A stretch of DNA of 64,000 bases. Origin: Lagopus muta (Eukaryota > Chordata > Aves > Galliformes > Phasianidae). The number at the start of each line of letters is the position of its first letter. The first letter of the stretch is position 1. Under the pieces are notes generated by a model. The model made no database searches. It saw only the letters and a program-made list of their open reading frames with translations, and had not been told where the DNA came from. Shown one piece after another: positions 61,581 to 64,000 of this stretch. Position numbers and translations under genes: made by a program. Location: contig NC_064437.1 of assembly GCF_023343835.1 (NCBI RefSeq), forward strand, positions 13,543,001-13,607,000. Direction: 5' to 3'.

Positions 61581-63670
61581 CCTCTTCTTCCTCGCTCCTG
61601 CCTCCCAGTTGCCCACGCCGCTTCGCCTTTCTTCGGCAGCAGATCCTGAAACATGAGGTACAACACCATTAGCCCTGAGCAGCAGCAAACCCTCCACCTG
61701 AAGGAAGCGGGAAACCCAGCGTCCCGAAGGAACGCGGCACAGGACCGCCCAGCCAAGGGGGACGCCCTTGCACCCCCACACCCCCCCAGTCCTTTCCAGC
61801 CAAAAATACTTAAGAGCAGCTTTTCTCACCTCACTGGCACGCTGCGGAGGCTCCAGCCGGCGCTGCAGGGGATCACGGAGGCGGGCAGACTGGGCAAATG
61901 GAGCTGGGCACACAAATAGCAGAGGCCAAAGGAGTCCGCTTCCCTGCTTACAGGGCACCCCCCGCCACTGCCTCCATTGCAAAGGGCCGGGGACTCGGGG
62001 GCACGGCCGCTCCCTGACTTACAGGGCAGCCCCCCTCCCTACGGCCGAGAGAGGCTCCTTCTCTCTCACTCCGGGGCACCTTGACACGCACCCCGCTAGC
62101 GGGGCGGTCACCCCACACAGGCTGCCAGCAGAGCATAAAGGCTCACGCGCCCTGACCCTGATTACAGGCGGGCCAGAAACACCCCTGGAGCCACAGAGCT
62201 CGGTTTCCCCCCCAGCAGCAGGAACGACTCTCAGCCGCCAGGCAGCGGGGCGGCACGGCCAAAGGCCGCGGCCGGGATCCTAGCCCCCATCCCAGGGAGG
62301 GCGCAAGCCCAACTCCACACCTCGCGGCCCCGTGCCTCTGAAAGGCCGGGGCCACACTCCCGCCTGAGTACAGGGGGCGTCTCAGAACGCAGCTCATCAA
62401 GCACAGGGGGCACGCACAGCCCTGCCTACAGGACGGTACCCCGCACCTCGCCATCATCAAGAAGCCCCACGGAGCACGCAGCTCCCGCCAACGCCTGAGC
62501 TACAGGCTGGCCCGCCCGGCAGCAGGACATCACCACGTCTTTGGCAGCCCAGGGAACCACCTCGACCCGCCGAGCGGGGAGGTCACCCCACACACAAGCA
62601 TCACCTCAACCTGCACCCTCTGACGGGACAGGGAGGGGTCATTCCCACCAGCTGGATAACTAGAGCAGCCGGCTGCAACGCTGCAGCCTCCCCAGCCCTG
62701 ATTACGGGGGGGGGCGGGCTGCTCGGGGGACAGAGGGCTCCACAGATTGTGACACGCACCCCGAGTACGGGGCTGTCACGCCGCCAGCAGAACAGGCGGC
62801 CACGCAAGGACAGGCCCAAGCCCTGGCTACAGGGTGGCCTCGGCCACAGAGTTACCACGTGGCTCAGATCTCTACTAGGAAAAAAGGAGACAGGCAGACA
62901 GGACACTTGCAGCGCCCGCGGGACTAAGATGAGGGGGAACGCCCCCCTTGCGGCATGCACCGGAGTCCTCCATTCCCCCCTAGGAAGCCAAAGCTAAGCT
63001 GCAGCCATCTTTGTGGGGGCCTAAAGGAAAAGCACAGTCGCTCAGTCACTCCGCAAACACAAACAAGGAAAGGAAGGGGAACACGCACACAGATGCGACT
63101 TTCCAGAAGGGAAGGACAACGCAGCGCAGCCAACCCCTGGGAATAAACCCGCAACCCGCAAGCAACACACAAGAGCCTGTGACCTGTCCCGGGGCTGCAC
63201 GGAGGCCACAGGCCTCAACGCGCCAAGGGGCTTCTCAAGTAGGGACAGAAGGCCAAAGGCCGCGGCACGCACCCCGAGTACGGGGCCGGCGCACTGACAG
63301 GCCACCAGCAGGCAACAGCGCCGAGGGGCCGGAGGAGGAGGGGCAGGGAAAAGGCACTACCCTGCTTACAGGGTGGCCTTGGGGTCCGGCGAGCTCCGTT
63401 TCCCACTCGGGTGCGGAGAGGTGGCTCTCGCCCTCCGTACAGGGGGCCACGCTCCCCAGGCAGCCAAAGGAGCAACGAGGCAAAAGGCCAACTACAACTA
63501 CAGCAAAGACCCGAGCCCTGCTTACAGGGAGGTCGCCCAGCACAAAGCCGGCCTGGTCTACCAAGGCGCCGGCAACGCTCAACTCAAGTGTGACTCTATC
63601 CCCGCTAACAGGAAGCTGCTTTGCCCAGGCTGCCTCTCTCTTTCCCCCCCGCATCTGCAGGCTTCGGTTT
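61581..63670 (+). repeat. Array unit 3
   Basis: It shares the C near 62359 with unit 2 but the C's near 62487 and 62670 with unit 1. It has a one-base deletion in a C run near 62440 and a one-base insertion in a G run near 62713, so its length stays 2,090. This mosaic fits homogenisation by unequal exchange or conversion. Confidence 0.95.
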
Positions 63671-64000
63671 CCTCTTCTTCCTCGCTCCTGCCTCCCAGTT
63701 GCCCACGCCGCTTCGCCTTTCTTCGGCAGCAGATCCTGAAACATGAGGTACAACACCATTAGCCCTGAGCAGCAGCAAACCCTCCACCTGAAGGAAGCGG
63801 GAAACCCAGCGTCCCGAAGGAACGCGGCACAGGACCGCCCAGCCAAGGGGGACGCCCTTGCACCCCCACACCCCCCCAGTCCTTTCCAGCCAAAAATACT
63901 TAAGAGCAGCTTTTCTCACCTCACTGGCACGCTGCGGAGGCTCCAGCCGGCGCTGCAGGGGATCACGGAGGCGGGCAGACTGGGCAAATGGAGCTGGGCA
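63671..64000 (+). repeat. Array unit 4, cut by the window edge
   Basis: The first 330 bases of the unit, with no difference from unit 3 noticed. The array therefore continues to the right. Confidence 0.95.

Larger units (their letters stand above)
57401..64000 (+). repeat. GC-rich 2,090-bp tandem array (macrosatellite)
   Basis: The sequence starting 'cctcttcttcctcgctcctg' recurs at 57401, 59491, 61581 and 63671, a constant period of 2,090 bp. Copies 1-3 are complete; copy 4 runs off the right edge after 330 bases. All copies are head-to-tail and nearly identical. The few differences found are copy 1 versus 2 at 58179, 58307 and 58490, and in copy 3 a one-base loss near 62440 and a one-base gain near 62713. 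The unit is very rich in GC and CpG. Every stretch is open in several frames, so long ORFs on both strands are expected by composition. Total array size is unknown. Confidence 0.98.

Noticed and set aside
1-64000. tRNA, rRNA or endogenous retrovirus genes
   Set aside because: No cloverleaf-like A/B box pair, rRNA block, or gag/pol/env-like reading frame was recognised while reading either strand. A dedicated search was not possible.

Overview
The window looks like avian nuclear DNA, most likely chicken or a close galliform. The evidence is intron-rich vertebrate genes, CR1 LINE fragments, Galluhop-type mariner fragments, CpG-island promoters and a very GC-rich tandem array. Gene order (MCOLN2 and MCOLN3 on the minus strand, DNAI3/WDR63 on the plus strand) matches the human 1p22.3 block, which is syntenic with chicken chromosome 8. 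Species and chromosome are inferences from content, not read directly.

Layout: (1) 1-12.9 kb, the 5' two thirds of MCOLN2 (TRPML2) on the minus strand. Nine coding exons are visible and the rest lies off the left edge; the CpG-rich promoter is at about 12.45-12.9 kb. (2) 12.9-16.4 kb, an intergenic stretch with one mariner fragment. (3) 16.5-28.5 kb, a complete MCOLN3 (TRPML3) on the minus strand: 12 coding exons, 557 codons plus stop. One intron holds a three-layer nested transposon (hAT-like, split by a mariner, split by a CR1). (4) 29.1-30.3 kb, a CpG island between the divergent MCOLN3 and DNAI3, carrying CCAAT, GC-box and RFX X-box motifs. (5) 33.7-52.0 kb, DNAI3 on the plus strand: 21 coding exons, about 870 codons, with an unresolved 3' end. 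(6) 52-57.4 kb, repeat-rich DNA without a recognised gene. (7) 57,401-64,000, a GC-rich head-to-tail array of a 2,090-bp unit: three full copies and the start of a fourth, nearly identical, running off the right edge.

How the genes relate: MCOLN2 and MCOLN3 are tandem paralogues encoding PI(3,5)P2-gated endolysosomal cation channels and share the same exon phases. DNAI3 is an inner-arm axonemal dynein intermediate chain. Its head-to-head promoter with MCOLN3 contains an X-box, the motif used by RFX factors in ciliated cells. The most unusual element is the 2,090-bp macrosatellite. It is built internally from about 16 copies of an imperfect palindrome, CCCTGnnTACAGGG, so it looks like a higher-order repeat. 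It may be a chromosome-specific centromeric or macrosatellite array, which cannot be decided from this window.
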